Positions 8,040 to 18,617 of a stretch of 64,000 nucleotides of DNA are shown here, one piece after another. Source of the DNA: Acidobacteriota bacterium (GTDB lineage Bacteria; Acidobacteriota; Terriglobia; UBA7540). The DNA lies in contig SCRD01000017.1 in the NCBI GenBank assembly GCA_004298155.1, positions 124,001-188,000 of the forward strand, given 5' to 3'. The translations under genes and the position numbers were made by a program. Each line of letters begins with the position of its first letter. Within the stretch, counting starts at the first letter, position 1. The notes under the pieces are model-generated. The model had not been told where the DNA came from and did not search any database. It saw nothing but the letters and a program-made list of their open reading frames with translations.

Positions 8040-8543
8040 ATGTGGCGAAGAGTACTGGCAGGACCTCTGAAACGGGCCTCGAAGTTCGGTGCGGTTTATC
8101 TGCTCTACCTGTCCATCATTTGGCTATTTGATTACGTCTACTTTCCCTGGCTTACCATCAGATTTCGCTATCTCGTTTTCTTTCCTTTGTTTCCCTCAAT
8201 CTTTTTGGCTTCCTGGGGAGGTTACTACCTTTACCGGCACTTCCAGGAGGACGTGTTTTTTGCCGACAAGATCTATCACTGGCTGGAGCGCCCGGGGACG
8301 GGCGGCCTGCGGGGAAAGATTCGATCGGTGGTCCTGAACCGGCCAGCTTGTGTGTTCGCGGCTGTCTCGACATGGTGGAGCCCGCTTCACGCGTATGTTT
8401 TTCTCAATAGAGATCAGGAATTCAGGCTGTTTTCGTTCCTCAAGTTGCTCGCCATTGGTTCCCTATTCTGCGCTCTTTTTTGGGGCTTCGTCGGAGACTC
8501 TTTAATCTTTTCGTACAGTTTACTAAAGGCAATCCTGCGTTGA
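8040..8543 (+). CDS. Hypothetical integral membrane protein
   Basis: This is a 167-residue protein of unknown family with about four hydrophobic segments (roughly residues 17-35, 42-62, 100-120 and 134-160) and a polar, basic loop around residues 70-95 (HFQEDVFFADKIYHWLERPG). It ends 32 bases before the start of the SDR gene on the same strand, so the two may be co-transcribed and the protein may assist that enzyme at the membrane. No catalytic motif is visible. Confidence 0.65.
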   Translation: MWRRVLAGPLKRASKFGAVYLLYLSIIWLFDYVYFPWLTIRFRYLVFFPLFPSIFLASWGGYYLYRHFQEDVFFADKIYHWLERPGTGGLRGKIRSVVLNRPACVFAAVSTWWSPLHAYVFLNRDQEFRLFSFLKLLAIGSLFCALFWGFVGDSLIFSYSLLKAILR

Positions 8544-8575
8544 TGTTCGCAAGGCATTACTTTTGAGGTGGAATC

Positions 8576-9739
8576 ATGAATGTTTTTCTTACGGGATCGA
8601 CGGGCTTTCTGGCGGGAGAGTTAGCAGTTCTCCTTTCCAAGAAGTCGCAGATCCGGCGGCTTTATTGCCTGATCAGGGCAAACGACGCCCAGAAGGCCTG
8701 GAGCCGGCTGCAACAGGTTTTTCAATTCCACGGAGATGCATTTGACAGAACCAGAATCATTCCGGTTGTCGGTGATCTTGCGGACGGCTCGCTTGCGGAA
8801 AAGCTTTGCCGTCTGAAAGATCTGGGTGAGGTTGACACGGTGATTCATGCGGCGGCCGACACTTCCTTCGCGCCATCTTCCACCGAGAGTGTGGAAAGGA
8901 TAAATATTGGCGGCACGCAGCAGATACTCACCTGGGCTCAGTCCCTGCCGAACCTGGATACCTTCCTCTATGTGGGAACGGCCAGCATCTGTGGAACCAG
9001 CCTGACGCATTGCAATATCCTTGAAGACCAGTCGCCGAGCACAGGTGCTGCCCACCTAGTGCGGTACTGCTACACCAAGATGATCGGAGAGATGAACGCC
9101 AAGCACGCCATCCCCCGTGAAAAGTTGCTTGTGGTCCGGCCATCCATCATCATGGGCGACACACGTGACTGGACGCCGCGTTCCTACGTCATCATGTGGG
9201 CGCTGGCAGCGGTCAACGCGATTCGCCTGATTCCCTCCAATCCTGAAGCGCATCTCGACATCATTCCAGTGGATTATACTGCGGATGCAATTGTGGAATT
9301 GCTCTTTGCCAAACGGAAGTGGACCACCTATCACATTTCTGCCGGTAAAGGGTCTTCCTCAACCCTGGAGGCAATCCTGCGCGCCGCCGACGACTCATTG
9401 GACGACCGTCCTCCCTTCAAGTTCGTCCGGCATGAACTGCTTCAACAGATGAAGAAGTGGCCCAGGAAGCTCCTGCCTCAAAGCGAGCTTCAACGGCCGG
9501 AATTCAGCAAATATCTTTCTTATTGGAATACCGCTTTCAACGGTAACGGCAACCTGCGGATCCTGCTGACAGCCATGGGGCCTTATTTCCGGTTTATGGA
9601 TTTGGATCAGACTTTTGACAACTCGCGCCTTCTGGCGGACACATCCATCGGGAATCCACCTCCTGCTCATGAATACGTGAGGAAAACAACCCGGCACCTG
9701 AGCAAGATTGACCTCACAGAAGGCGCGCTCGACCCATAG
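8576..9739 (+). CDS. Extended SDR, thioester/acyl reductase-like
   Basis: This is a 387-residue NAD(P)-dependent enzyme of the extended short-chain dehydrogenase type. The Rossmann glycine motif is in LTGSTGFLAGELAVLL (residues 5-20). It is followed by RLYCLIRA, VVGDLADGSL, VIHAAADTSF, the YCYTKMIGE active site (Tyr-x-x-x-Lys) and VVRPSIIMG. This order is that of the NAD_binding_4 (male sterility/thioester reductase) group, which reduces acyl thioesters or fatty acyl-CoA. The roughly 130 C-terminal residues are not recognised. It follows a small membrane protein gene and precedes a convergent dgoD. A role in lipid or polyketide-like metabolism is inferred. Confidence 0.8.
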   Translation: MNVFLTGSTGFLAGELAVLLSKKSQIRRLYCLIRANDAQKAWSRLQQVFQFHGDAFDRTRIIPVVGDLADGSLAEKLCRLKDLGEVDTVIHAAADTSFAPSSTESVERINIGGTQQILTWAQSLPNLDTFLYVGTASICGTSLTHCNILEDQSPSTGAAHLVRYCYTKMIGEMNAKHAIPREKLLVVRPSIIMGDTRDWTPRSYVIMWALAAVNAIRLIPSNPEAHLDIIPVDYTADAIVELLFAKRKWTTYHISAGKGSSSTLEAILRAADDSLDDRPPFKFVRHELLQQMKKWPRKLLPQSELQRPEFSKYLSYWNTAFNGNGNLRILLTAMGPYFRFMDLDQTFDNSRLLADTSIGNPPPAHEYVRKTTRHLSKIDLTEGALDP

Positions 9740-9748
9740 CCCGGATCG

Positions 9749-10918
9749 TTACCAGTCTAGTATGGCGCCATCGGCGGCGCGGATGTTCATCGCGTGGATC
9801 ACTTCCTGCTGGAAGGGATGTCTGGCGGCTTCCTTTTCGTTCACGCTGATTCCAAGCCCGGGACTTTCCGTCTTCAACCAGTAACCGTCGCGGGTTTCGA
9901 GCGAGTGCTGTACCACGTCCCAACGCCACGGCACATCGGTCACCATATCTTCCTGAATCAGGAAATTGGGCGTTGAGAGCGCAAAGTGTAGTGCCGCTGC
10001 GTTGGCTACCGGCCCCAGCGGGTTGTGTGGCGCTACGCCCATCAGGTATGCCTCGGCCATGGCGGCGATCTTTTTGCCTTCCAATAGGCCGCCGCAATGG
10101 CACAGGTCCGGCTGGATAACGTGACACGCCTGCTGCTCGAAAATCTCGCGGAATTGGTGCCGCGTCACAAGCCGCTCACCGGTCGCAATCGGAACGGAAA
10201 CGGCCCGCTTTACTTCCGAGAGAGCCGCAACGTTTTCCGGCGGCACAGGCTCTTCGCAGAAGAACGGGCTGAACTCGGCCACAGCGTTGATGTATTCGAC
10301 GGCCATCGCGGGCGTAGTGCGGCCATGGAAATCGATCATGACGTCCACAGAATCGCCCACTGCGTCGCGCAGCTTTCCAATGACGCCGGCAAACCTTTTA
10401 ACGTAAGTAGCGTTCATCAGCGGCTCGGAATATGGTACGCAGACCACTTTGACGGCCGAATAGCCGCGATCTATAACCTGGCGCGCCAGGTCGATTACCG
10501 GCCCGGGGTCGAAGCTCTCATAGACGGCTTTCATATTGCCGCCTCCCAGATGCGTATACATCCGAACGCGATCACGCACTGCGCCACCCAGCAGTTTGTA
10601 GACTGGCACACCAAGCGACTTGCCTAGGATGTCCCAGCACGCCTGCTCGATGCCGCTGATGGCGCTCATGCCGATCACGCCCAATCGCCAGAATGACTGC
10701 CGGTAGAGCTTCTGGTAGATGTGTTCGATGCGCGCGGGGTCCTCGCCGATGACCATAGGTGCGAGGTCTTCAATCGCCCCCACCACGGCGCGCGTTTTCC
10801 ATTCGAGCGACGCTTCACCCCACCCAGAGAGTCCTGCTTCGTCAGTCTCCACCTTGACGAAGATCCAGTTCCTCATTTCCGCATTAACGACTACGCTCTT
10901 GATGGCTGTGATTTTCAT
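9749..10918 (-). CDS. dgoD: D-galactonate dehydratase (enolase superfamily)
   Basis: This 389-residue enzyme dehydrates galactonate to 2-keto-3-deoxygalactonate. It starts MKITAIKSVVV and carries the usual N-terminal capping domain (NWIFVKVETDE, SGWGEASLEW). The barrel contains the metal and acid/base residues in IDFHGR (Asp196, His198), CEEP (Glu222), TGER (Glu248) and VAPHNPLGP (His298). The DFHGR and APHNPLGP strings are typical of galactonate dehydratases within the mandelate racemase subgroup. It lies four bases downstream of an SDR gene, so the pair probably forms an operon for sugar-acid catabolism. Related sugar-acid dehydratases remain possible. Confidence 0.88.
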   Translation of the reverse strand: MKITAIKSVVVNAEMRNWIFVKVETDEAGLSGWGEASLEWKTRAVVGAIEDLAPMVIGEDPARIEHIYQKLYRQSFWRLGVIGMSAISGIEQACWDILGKSLGVPVYKLLGGAVRDRVRMYTHLGGGNMKAVYESFDPGPVIDLARQVIDRGYSAVKVVCVPYSEPLMNATYVKRFAGVIGKLRDAVGDSVDVMIDFHGRTTPAMAVEYINAVAEFSPFFCEEPVPPENVAALSEVKRAVSVPIATGERLVTRHQFREIFEQQACHVIQPDLCHCGGLLEGKKIAAMAEAYLMGVAPHNPLGPVANAAALHFALSTPNFLIQEDMVTDVPWRWDVVQHSLETRDGYWLKTESPGLGISVNEKEAARHPFQQEVIHAMNIRAADGAILDW

Positions 10919-10922
10919 AGGC

Positions 10923-11708
10923 TCAATCCATCGGATAGAGGCTGCATCCGCCGTCCACCAGCAGCGTTGCTCCCGTCATGTAATCGGAAGCATCGGAACA
11001 GAGAAAGATCATGGCGTCGGCAACGGATTCAGGGGTCTGCAAAATCCCGAGAGGGATTGCTTTTTCCGCACGACGTCGGTAATCGGGCTCGGTGTCCCAC
11101 TGGCGCTTTGCCATGCCAACACCCACAATGCCTGGCGCAACGGAGTTCACGAGGATTCCCTTCGGCGCAAGTTCGCGTGCCATGCCGCGCATCAGCATCT
11201 TCATGCCGCTCTTTGAAACATTGTACGGAGTGATGTCCGGCCAGGGAACGTCCTGCACCCATGATGACGTGAAGATGATTTTACCTTTCGTGCGGGCCTC
11301 CACCATCGCTCTTGCCGACGCCTGTGCCACCATGAACGCTCCTTTGAGATTCAGGTTGAGGATCCGGTCCCAGTCCTCGGAAGAATAATCAAGGATGGAA
11401 CTGCTCTGCGCCATACCGGCATGGCAGAGGACAACATCGATGCCTCCCATCGTGGCAATGGCGCTATCAACAAGAGCACGGGCTTTATGCGGTTTTGTCA
11501 CGTCGGCCTGATGATACGAGCAACGGTCCGCGGGCCAACCGGCCTTGTGCATGATTTCGGCAGCCTTCTCATCTTCAAGAATGTCGTTCACTGCCACGGT
11601 AGCGGAAACCTCAAGCAGACGCCCCACCACTGCGTGGCCAATTGCTCCCAGTCCGCCCGTGATTATTACGCGCTTGCCCTTCAGGCAATCCTTTGAATAG
11701 GTGGCCAT
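10923..11708 (-). CDS. SDR family oxidoreductase
   Basis: This is a 261-residue classical short-chain dehydrogenase. It has TGGLGAIG (17-24) for the dinucleotide, LCHAG in place of the usual NNAG, the catalytic Ser in FTSSW, the YNVSK active site and a C-terminal LLVDGG. The start MATYSKDCLKGK puts the glycine motif at the usual distance from the N-terminus; an ATG 21 bases upstream is an alternative. It is the first gene of a two-gene operon with galactonate dehydratase, so it may oxidise a sugar or sugar acid such as galactose/galactonolactone precursors. That substrate is an inference from context. Confidence 0.85.
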   Translation of the reverse strand: MATYSKDCLKGKRVIITGGLGAIGHAVVGRLLEVSATVAVNDILEDEKAAEIMHKAGWPADRCSYHQADVTKPHKARALVDSAIATMGGIDVVLCHAGMAQSSSILDYSSEDWDRILNLNLKGAFMVAQASARAMVEARTKGKIIFTSSWVQDVPWPDITPYNVSKSGMKMLMRGMARELAPKGILVNSVAPGIVGVGMAKRQWDTEPDYRRRAEKAIPLGILQTPESVADAMIFLCSDASDYMTGATLLVDGGCSLYPMD

Positions 11709-12125
11709 GGTTCCACGTTGTTGTTTCATACCCTCGGTTAACCCGGAATGTCGGGCTGAAGACTCTGTGTTAAAACCGCCGCTTCCCGCTTGTACTGGCA
11801 ATTGAAGTTTATCCCGATGGGGCCGGGGGTCGCCGAAATGATTGAAAAACATGAGGTCATCGTGCGTAGCTCGCCGGTACAATCCCCTCTTCTCATGTAG
11901 ACTTGGACACCTGGTTGTTACCAATCCGGCACCAGAGGAATCATCTCACAGAGCGCCAGTCCTTCAAAGCCGCTATTATTAATAAATTTAATTCGTGATG
12001 CCAGAGGGGATGGTTGATGCGGCGGGCTGCGCGCGAAACGTTTTGGTGAACGTGACCACGCAGCCACGCGAAAGGAGCATCAGCCACAGCGCATGGGTCG
12101 TGCCGTGGCTGATAGTTAGCGGCTT
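11709..12125. other. Intergenic region with a hairpin after the TonB receptor
   Basis: No gene is apparent. A hairpin with a 9-bp perfect stem (ATCAGCCAC, 12079-12087, with GTGGCTGAT, 12105-12113) lies just past the stop of the minus-strand TonB receptor and may end its transcript, although there is no strong T run. An AT-rich stretch near 11975-11995 may belong to the promoter of the minus-strand SDR-dgoD pair. Confidence 0.4.
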
Positions 12126-15100
12126 TCAGAAGTAGAGCTTCAGTGAAAGCTGCACGATTCTGGGGAAGTTCTGCTGGAAGAGGTTCACTGTTCCGAATCC
12201 TTGCCAGCGCCCATTCACCTCTCTGACACGATCGTTCGGGTTCGTGTCCGGGCCTGGGAAGAGCGGTGTGTTTGTGAGATTGAATGCATCCGCCCGGAAC
12301 TGAACCCGCTTGGATTCTGTCAGGTGGAAATCTTTCTGAAGCGAAAGATCAGTATTGGCAATGTGCGGAACCCGGAGGTACCCGATCCTCTTCGGCTGAT
12401 TTCCCTGGCCCCACGATGGAATCGAAGTGTAGCACGCCTTGGGATTGTCATTGCAGTTATAGAGCCACTGCGCGTAGGTCGGCCCACCGTCAGGAACGTA
12501 GCTATGTGTGGAAGTGTACCAGCTGTTCGGCACACCGGCCGGGAAGCCTGTCTCGTCTGAGAAGATTCCGCTTAGCCTCCATCCGCTCACCAAAATGCCC
12601 AGCGGAGCGGGAGGATTCGTGAGGAGGAAGTTCGACCCTTTCCCGAACGGAAGGTCCCATTGCCAGGAAATTGAGATGACGTTCGTGCGGTCGTATCCAA
12701 GCGGTTCATAGATTGGCTTCGGGTCCTGCCACGGCCAGCCGTTGCGATAGCTGGTGCTCTCCATGTTCTTCGAGTACGTATAGGCAAGCTGGTAGCTTAA
12801 TCCCCGGATTGTGCCATACAGCCGCTTGTCCATCTTCACTTGCAGCGAATCGTACCAGCTCTTGCCATAGGGATTCGTATAATTGCCAACCAGTCCGAAC
12901 TGGCTGAACGGTACGAGTAAACGAACAGCCTGGACGGTCTTCGATGATCCCAGGCTGCTGTTTGGCGGTACAACACCATAATAAGGGTTGGGTACCTGCT
13001 CACCCAGCTGGCTGGCGAGCTTCGGGTCGTAGTTATTCTGTTGGAGGTCAGGGTAGCCAAATGAGAGGGGTAAGCTGCCGTTGACCCATGTGAAAACTCC
13101 CTGTGTCCGCAGCGCGCGAGCGTAATTGCCCGAATACTTCACGCTGAGCACTGTGTGCGCGGGCAATTCGCGCTGGATCCCGATCGACATGATCGTCGAG
13201 CGAGGAATCTTGCGCTGAGGGAAATCGAGTTGCTGAGTGTTGCCGAGGTTGGTCAGCAGACCCAGGGAAGAACCGACCGGCTGCACGGCACCGTTCGGGT
13301 AAGGCATGCCGTTCAGGAAGTAATCCGTAGGAGTGATGCCGCTGTTCTGGGAATCGATATAAGGGGTGGAGATGCTGAAGCCCGATCTCGTTCCTCCCTC
13401 GATCCCGTAGGCAAACTCCCAGCCCCATCCTCCGCGGATTGCGGTCTTATCGTTGATCTTGTACGCGAACCCGAGCCGTGGAGCGATATTGCCCCAGTCG
13501 ATGTTGTAGGCATGCCGGGGCTGCCCCTGCGCGCCTGTAAACAGGATTCCTCCATAAACCGTCGAAAGGTTCGGAACGCTGATGCCCATGCCACTGTAAG
13601 CCGTTTGCCATGCCGCGATGTTCGATGGATTGGAGAGATTGGCCTGGTAGGTTGAATTGTTGGTGATAGGGTTGACGCAGGTCATACACATGCCGCGGTT
13701 CAGACCGTTGAAGCGATCGACCACGCCGCCTTCCACGTCGTACCGTAATCCGATATTCAGCGTCAGGCGATGGCTGACCTTCCAGTTATCCTGCGCGTAC
13801 GCGGCGTAGCCAGGGATTGTCTCATAGACGGTATGGTTCCAGTCTACCCCTCCGCCGGTTGGATAGCCCAGCAGCAGACCGGCGATAACGTTGCCATCCG
13901 ATATTCCGGAGAGGGAGTTCCTTTTCGTAGGATTGTACTGGGTCGGCTGCGTGCCGAACGAAAAAGTGCCGTTCGGATGTCCCACATCGAAAGGGTTGGC
14001 AAAATTCCACCGGTCAATTTCACCTCCAAACTCGATGCTGTGCGCTCCGTGAATTTTCGTGAAGTCCACATTGAGCACTAACGTCTGGTCCAGATGCGTG
14101 CTCACCCTGTTACCGATGATGGTCGGGTAGAGCTCGCCGAAGCCAATCTCCGGCAGGAGCGGCTTCGACGCGGTGCCCACGTATGGCATGTTTAGCCCGA
14201 TCGAGCTTGGGGTGGGTGTGGAAAGCGGCCCGTCAGGAAAACTCTGGAAATAGCGTGTAAAGGAGAGCTTAAAATCGCCCACCATGGTGGGCGAGAACGT
14301 GTGCGTCATGTCCTCGCTGGCCACGGTATTCGTGCGCATCGAATGGATGTCGCCCCTTTGGGCCGGGCCGGTGAATCCGCTCGAGTTGCGGAACTCATGC
14401 CCTTTTTGCCATTCGTAGAAGCTGTACCAGCGGGTCCTGTTGCTGGTGTTGTAGTCCACCCGGACCATGGGCTGGTAATACCGATATTGGTCCGGAGTTG
14501 TTGCGATGTAGTTATTCTGGATTGAGCCCTGGTTGATATTCGGCAACGGAAACAGGTTCAGAAATGCCGCTCCGGCAGGGTCGATGCGGGCGACTGGAAT
14601 CGTGTCATTCGAGAATTCCGTGCGTGAATAGTTGTTTCCAGGGCAGTTGCCAAGCGTTCCGCCCGGCGCATTGCAGACTGTGGTTAAAGGATCGTAAATG
14701 GTGTAGCCGCTCTGAGAGAAATCCACTCCCTGGCCGGACTGTGGCCGCAAATAAGCGGGCGGCACGCTCGTGACCGTGGTGAATGGTATGTTTTCCCAGT
14801 AGCCTTCAAAGCTGCCAAAGAAGAAGATCTTGTCCTTCTTGATCGGCCCCGCCGAACGTCCCGCCGTACTGATGCTGGATTGTGTTCTGCCTCTTAAATC
14901 CATTGGCGTTATTCTCAAAGTTATTCGCGTTCAGAGCGCCATTCTCAAGATATTCATAAATGTTCCCGTGATATAGGTTGGTTCCGGACTTTGTAACGAT
15001 GTTCACAGTTCCGCCGGAAGTATGCCCGTAGCGGGCGTCGTAGGTATTCGACATGATGTTTGTTTCCTGGATGGCGTCAACATTTGGAGACGTCATCCAC

Positions 15101-15768
15101 GTGCCTTCTTCTCCGAACCCGCCCATCATGGTGATGTTCGTGCCGTTCAGCGTGAACAGGTTGTAGCCCTGGATGCCTCCGCCCAGGCTGTAGTTGTTCG
15201 ATACGTCCCATCCTCTGGTTCCTGAGTAGCCGGAAGCCCCGAACTGAGTCTGAAGGAACTGCGATCCCGGCGTGGTCCCGATCAGCATGTAAACCTGCCG
15301 GCCGTTGAGCGGCAGGTTCTCAATTGCCCGGCCCGTCAGGACATTCGAGCTCGATCCGCTGGCCGTATTGATCAGAGGCGGCGCTGATGTGACCGTGACG
15401 GATTGTGTGATCGAGCCAACCTGGAGCGTAAAGTTCAGCCCGAAGGATGCGGAAGCCTGTAAGAGAACGTTTCCCTGAACATTTGTCTTAAAGCCATTGG
15501 CGCCGACTGTGACCGTATAAACGCCAGGCAGCATGTAGGGAATGTAATAGTCGCCAGAACTGTTCGTTTTTGTAGAGTATGTCTGTGAAGTATCGTTCTG
15601 GACGGCGGTAACTTTAGCACCGGGAATCACCGCCCCCGAGGGATCGCTGACGCGCCCCGTGAGCGCCGATCGGAACTCCTGCGCTCGAGCTAATCCGGCT
15701 GAGATGGCAAAGCAGATGAAGAGGATCGCCGGAACACGAGCCTGTCTAGTAAATGAGCTACTGTGCAT
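12126..15768 (-). pseudogene. TonB-dependent receptor (Oar-like) with one frameshift
   Basis: An outer-membrane receptor gene of about 1,210 codons is read in two frames. The first part (from ATG at 15768 behind AGGAGG) has a signal peptide, a carboxypeptidase-regulatory-like domain (GRVSDPSGAVIPGAKVTA), the secretin-like plug region (RAIENLPLNGRQVYML) and the plug/barrel start (GGTVNIVTKSGTNLYHG). The second part begins PIKKDKIFFFGSFEGYW and continues through the beta-barrel to the terminal aromatic LKLYF. The two join at a run of four C (plus strand 14847-14850). Removing one base restores continuous coding, and everything else looks intact. It may be a recent mutation, a sequencing or assembly error, or phase variation. 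Such receptors import large substrates. Confidence 0.85.
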
Positions 15769-15788
15769 TCGGATATACCTCCTAGTAT

Positions 15789-15814
15789 TTGTATGACCTG
15801 TACTTGTATGACCT
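15789..15814 (-). repeat. Tandem 11-base repeat upstream of the TonB receptor
   Basis: TTGTATGACCT occurs at 15789-15799 and again at 15804-15814, a spacing of 15 bases. It lies directly upstream of the ribosome binding site of the frameshifted TonB receptor. Direct repeats at this place may be operator half-sites. The rest of the 440-base gap (15769-16207) shows no gene. Confidence 0.45.
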
Positions 15815-16210
15815 CAGACTGTGGACGCAAAGTTTTATGGGCACCTCCAAGAAATGTTCGTAAATATAACACGGTGAGAATTGCCTATCAAGAAGCTCCT
15901 CATTTTTTACGTAAGATGTCGGTGGCTCATCTTTGTCCAAGACTCTCACAATGATCAGGAGTTTTGAAACTCAGCGGTGCAACGGTCGGGTTGGTCTCTA
16001 ATCAGGGCAAGGTTCTCGTTATTTACGACGCGAAACGCAGACCTAGGGAATCTGTGCATGCAATCGAGCAAGAGTTCGCGCGCGCACCTCTGCAGCGGGA
16101 CACTCGAAAAGCATGCTGTGGCGTTGGGATAAACTCTGTATCAATTTTCCGTAACTTCTGCTATATCCACTTTCCGGGCTGATTGGACCCTGGCTGCCCG
16201 AATTCAATTG

Positions 16211-17422
16211 GTGGAGGGTGAACTGAACCATCTTGCATCACTGTTGGGCATTCTGACCATCCTTGTCACCTGTTACGTGATTTCGCGACGCCGCGAGGCC
16301 ATTAGCTGGCGGATTGTGGGCTGGGGCTTGGGCCTGCAATTCCTGATCGCTGTGTTTGTGCTTCGCACGAGTTCGGGCTACTGGCTGCTTGATGAAGCTT
16401 CACACGGCGTGGAATGGTTCTTGCAGTTTTCGTTCGAAGGCTCCAAATTCGTTTTCGGCCCGCTGGGTGATCCCAAGAGCAATACGGGCATGGTTTTTGC
16501 CTTCCAGGCGTTGCCTTTGATCATCTACGTTGCAACAGCACTTTCAATCCTCTATTACGTCGGCATCCTTCCTGCACTGGTGTCATTGGCGGCGAGAGCG
16601 ATGTTCAAACTGATGGGCACCAGCGGCGCCGAATCGCTGGAAGTCGTCGCCAGCATCGCTATCGGGCAGGCGGAAGCTCCCCTCGTGATTCGCCCTTACC
16701 TGGACACGTTAACCGAGTCAGAACTGATGACTGTAATGACGGCCGGCATGGCCCACATCGCAGGATCGGTACTGGGCGCTTACATCCTGTTCGGCGCACA
16801 GGCGCGCGACCTGCTGACCGCCGTGGTGATGACAGCCCCGGGAACGATCCTGGTCGCAAAGATGCTCATTCCGGAAACGGGCCAGCCGCAAACTGCTGGC
16901 AAGGTGAAGCTGATCGTCGAGCAAAAGGATGTTAACCTCCTGGATGCCATTACACATGGTGTCCTGGACGGTCTTTTTATAGCACTCAACGTCGGCGCGA
17001 TGCTGATCGCCTTCGTCGCGCTCATTGCCCTGGCGAATGGCGTTCTTGGCTTCGCCCATACCAGCCTCCCCACTGTTTTCGGCTACCTGCTAGCCCCGGT
17101 GGCCTGGCTATTGGGCGTGCCGTGGCATGACGCCATGGCCGTGGGAAATCTGCTGGCTACAAAGATCGTTTTGAACGAATTTGTCGCGTTTTCCTTGCTT
17201 GGCCCGCTGAAAGCCCACATCGCTGCGCGTTCATTCACCATTGCCACCTACGCTCTTTGCGGATTTGCGAATTTCGGCTCTATCGGGATTCAGATTGGCG
17301 CAATTGGCGCGGTGGCACCTTCACGCCGGCACGACATGGCAAGACTTGGGTTATGGGCGCTGCTGGGCGGCACCCTGGCGAATTACCTTTCTGCCGCCGT
17401 TGTCGGCTTGTTCATCCACTGA
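16211..17422 (+). CDS. NupC/CNT family nucleoside transporter
   Basis: This is a roughly 403-residue inner-membrane symporter of the concentrative nucleoside transporter family, which couples nucleoside import to protons or sodium. Family strings include VFAFQALPLIIYVATALSIL, GTSGAESLEVVASIAIGQAEAPLVI (the GQxEAP motif), MAHIAGSVLGAYI, NLLATKIVLNEFVAFS (NE motif) and ALCGFANFGSIGIQIG. About eight to ten membrane helices are visible and the length is standard. The start is uncertain: GTG at 16211 is given, but GGAGGG at 16213-16218 would better serve an in-frame CTG at 16223. No nucleoside-metabolism gene is adjacent. Confidence 0.9.
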   Translation: MEGELNHLASLLGILTILVTCYVISRRREAISWRIVGWGLGLQFLIAVFVLRTSSGYWLLDEASHGVEWFLQFSFEGSKFVFGPLGDPKSNTGMVFAFQALPLIIYVATALSILYYVGILPALVSLAARAMFKLMGTSGAESLEVVASIAIGQAEAPLVIRPYLDTLTESELMTVMTAGMAHIAGSVLGAYILFGAQARDLLTAVVMTAPGTILVAKMLIPETGQPQTAGKVKLIVEQKDVNLLDAITHGVLDGLFIALNVGAMLIAFVALIALANGVLGFAHTSLPTVFGYLLAPVAWLLGVPWHDAMAVGNLLATKIVLNEFVAFSLLGPLKAHIAARSFTIATYALCGFANFGSIGIQIGAIGAVAPSRRHDMARLGLWALLGGTLANYLSAAVVGLFIH

Positions 17423-17538
17423 GGCCTGCATCTTCCAAGGGAACCGGAAGATCACCCTTCGCAGCATTCCGGCGGATGAGGGGCGGCGCCTTACCCGAGC
17501 GCAGGATTTCCATGAGCCGTTCAGTACTGGCAGCAGCC

Positions 17539-18375
17539 TCATTCAGGCGTCTGGTTCTTCAGGCTCTTCCAGGTAAGGTGGACCTGCTTCACTTCGCCTT
17601 CACGGCCCAGCGGTTTCTGTGCTTGGCCGTTTAGTGTGAGGATTACTCCTTGGGCGTTTCCGGTAAGAACGTCAAAAAAGGTGTCGGCTTTGAAGGTTTT
17701 CACTGTGTTTGGATCCATGACGCCCTGCATCACTGTGTTACCGTCGGCATCGATGGCTACCCAGGAGCGCTCAGTAGCAGCGATTTGGAGAACCAGCCTG
17801 CCATCGGCATCCGTAACGGGTGGCAACTTGGGTGCGTCGGGAGCCACGACAGCCGTTGCCGCAAGTACGCCTCCTTCGCCAGTCTTGGGGTTCGTCTGTT
17901 GGGAGCTGTTGCCTGCCGTTTTTGCCGCGCCCGAGGTGGCTCTAGCGGGGGGAGTTCCGGCCGGGGAGACTTTTGCTGTTGGAGGGACTTGCAACGACCG
18001 GCGCGAGTGCCTCCACTGAGTAAAACCGAACGCCAGCAGGGTGACCGCAATGATTGCGACCCATAATTTGTGCCGGGCGGGTCGTTCCTGTCGGGCATGG
18101 ACGCTAGGGGGAGAGAACTGGCTGAGATCGACATCGACCTTGGTCTTCACAGCCAGCTGATACTCTTCGATGAGCGGATCTTCATCCAGGCCCAGATAGC
18201 GAGCGTAAGCCCTCACGAAACTGCGTCTAAAAATACCTCCCGGAAGCGTAGAAAACTCCTCATTTTCAATGGACTTAAGGAATCGGACACTGATTTTGGT
18301 AGCGGCTGAAATCTCCTCCAGCGTAATGCCGCGCATTTCCCTCTCTCGCCGAAGGTTCTCGCCAAATGAGCCCAT
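17539..18375 (-). CDS. RodZ-like helix-turn-helix membrane protein
   Basis: This is a 278-residue protein with an N-terminal XRE-type helix-turn-helix (MGSFGENLRREREMRG, LEEISAATKIS, FLKSIENEEFSTLPGG, RSFVRAYARYLGLD). A basic linker follows, then one membrane helix (LWVAIIAVTLLAFGF, about 120-135), a Pro/Ala/Ser-rich periplasmic spacer and a C-terminal DUF4115-like beta domain (SWVAIDADGN, KTFKADTFFDVLTGNA). This is the architecture of RodZ, which links MreB to the cell-elongation machinery. The frame is open upstream, but the ATG at 18375 follows GGAGAG and gives the usual N-terminus. It is divergent from the GGDEF gene. Confidence 0.88.
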   Translation of the reverse strand: MGSFGENLRREREMRGITLEEISAATKISVRFLKSIENEEFSTLPGGIFRRSFVRAYARYLGLDEDPLIEEYQLAVKTKVDVDLSQFSPPSVHARQERPARHKLWVAIIAVTLLAFGFTQWRHSRRSLQVPPTAKVSPAGTPPARATSGAAKTAGNSSQQTNPKTGEGGVLAATAVVAPDAPKLPPVTDADGRLVLQIAATERSWVAIDADGNTVMQGVMDPNTVKTFKADTFFDVLTGNAQGVILTLNGQAQKPLGREGEVKQVHLTWKSLKNQTPE

Positions 18376-18617
18376 CAGGCTAGTCTCTCCTGCTACTCTC
18401 CCGTGTGGAGTGCCTTTCATCATATTTCCGAGCTGCAACAGTGTCAATTCTTTCGCCCGGCGCTCCTCACCCAGAGAATTTCGGGCTCCCAGAAATGAAA
18501 TAATCGGAACTTCACATAAACAAAATGAAAGAAATGGCCGAAAGAAATACTGAAAAAGAGAAGTCTCATTTTGAGGAATAGGGGAAACCTGCAGGGGGGC
18601 AGGTTGGCAACCGGGAA

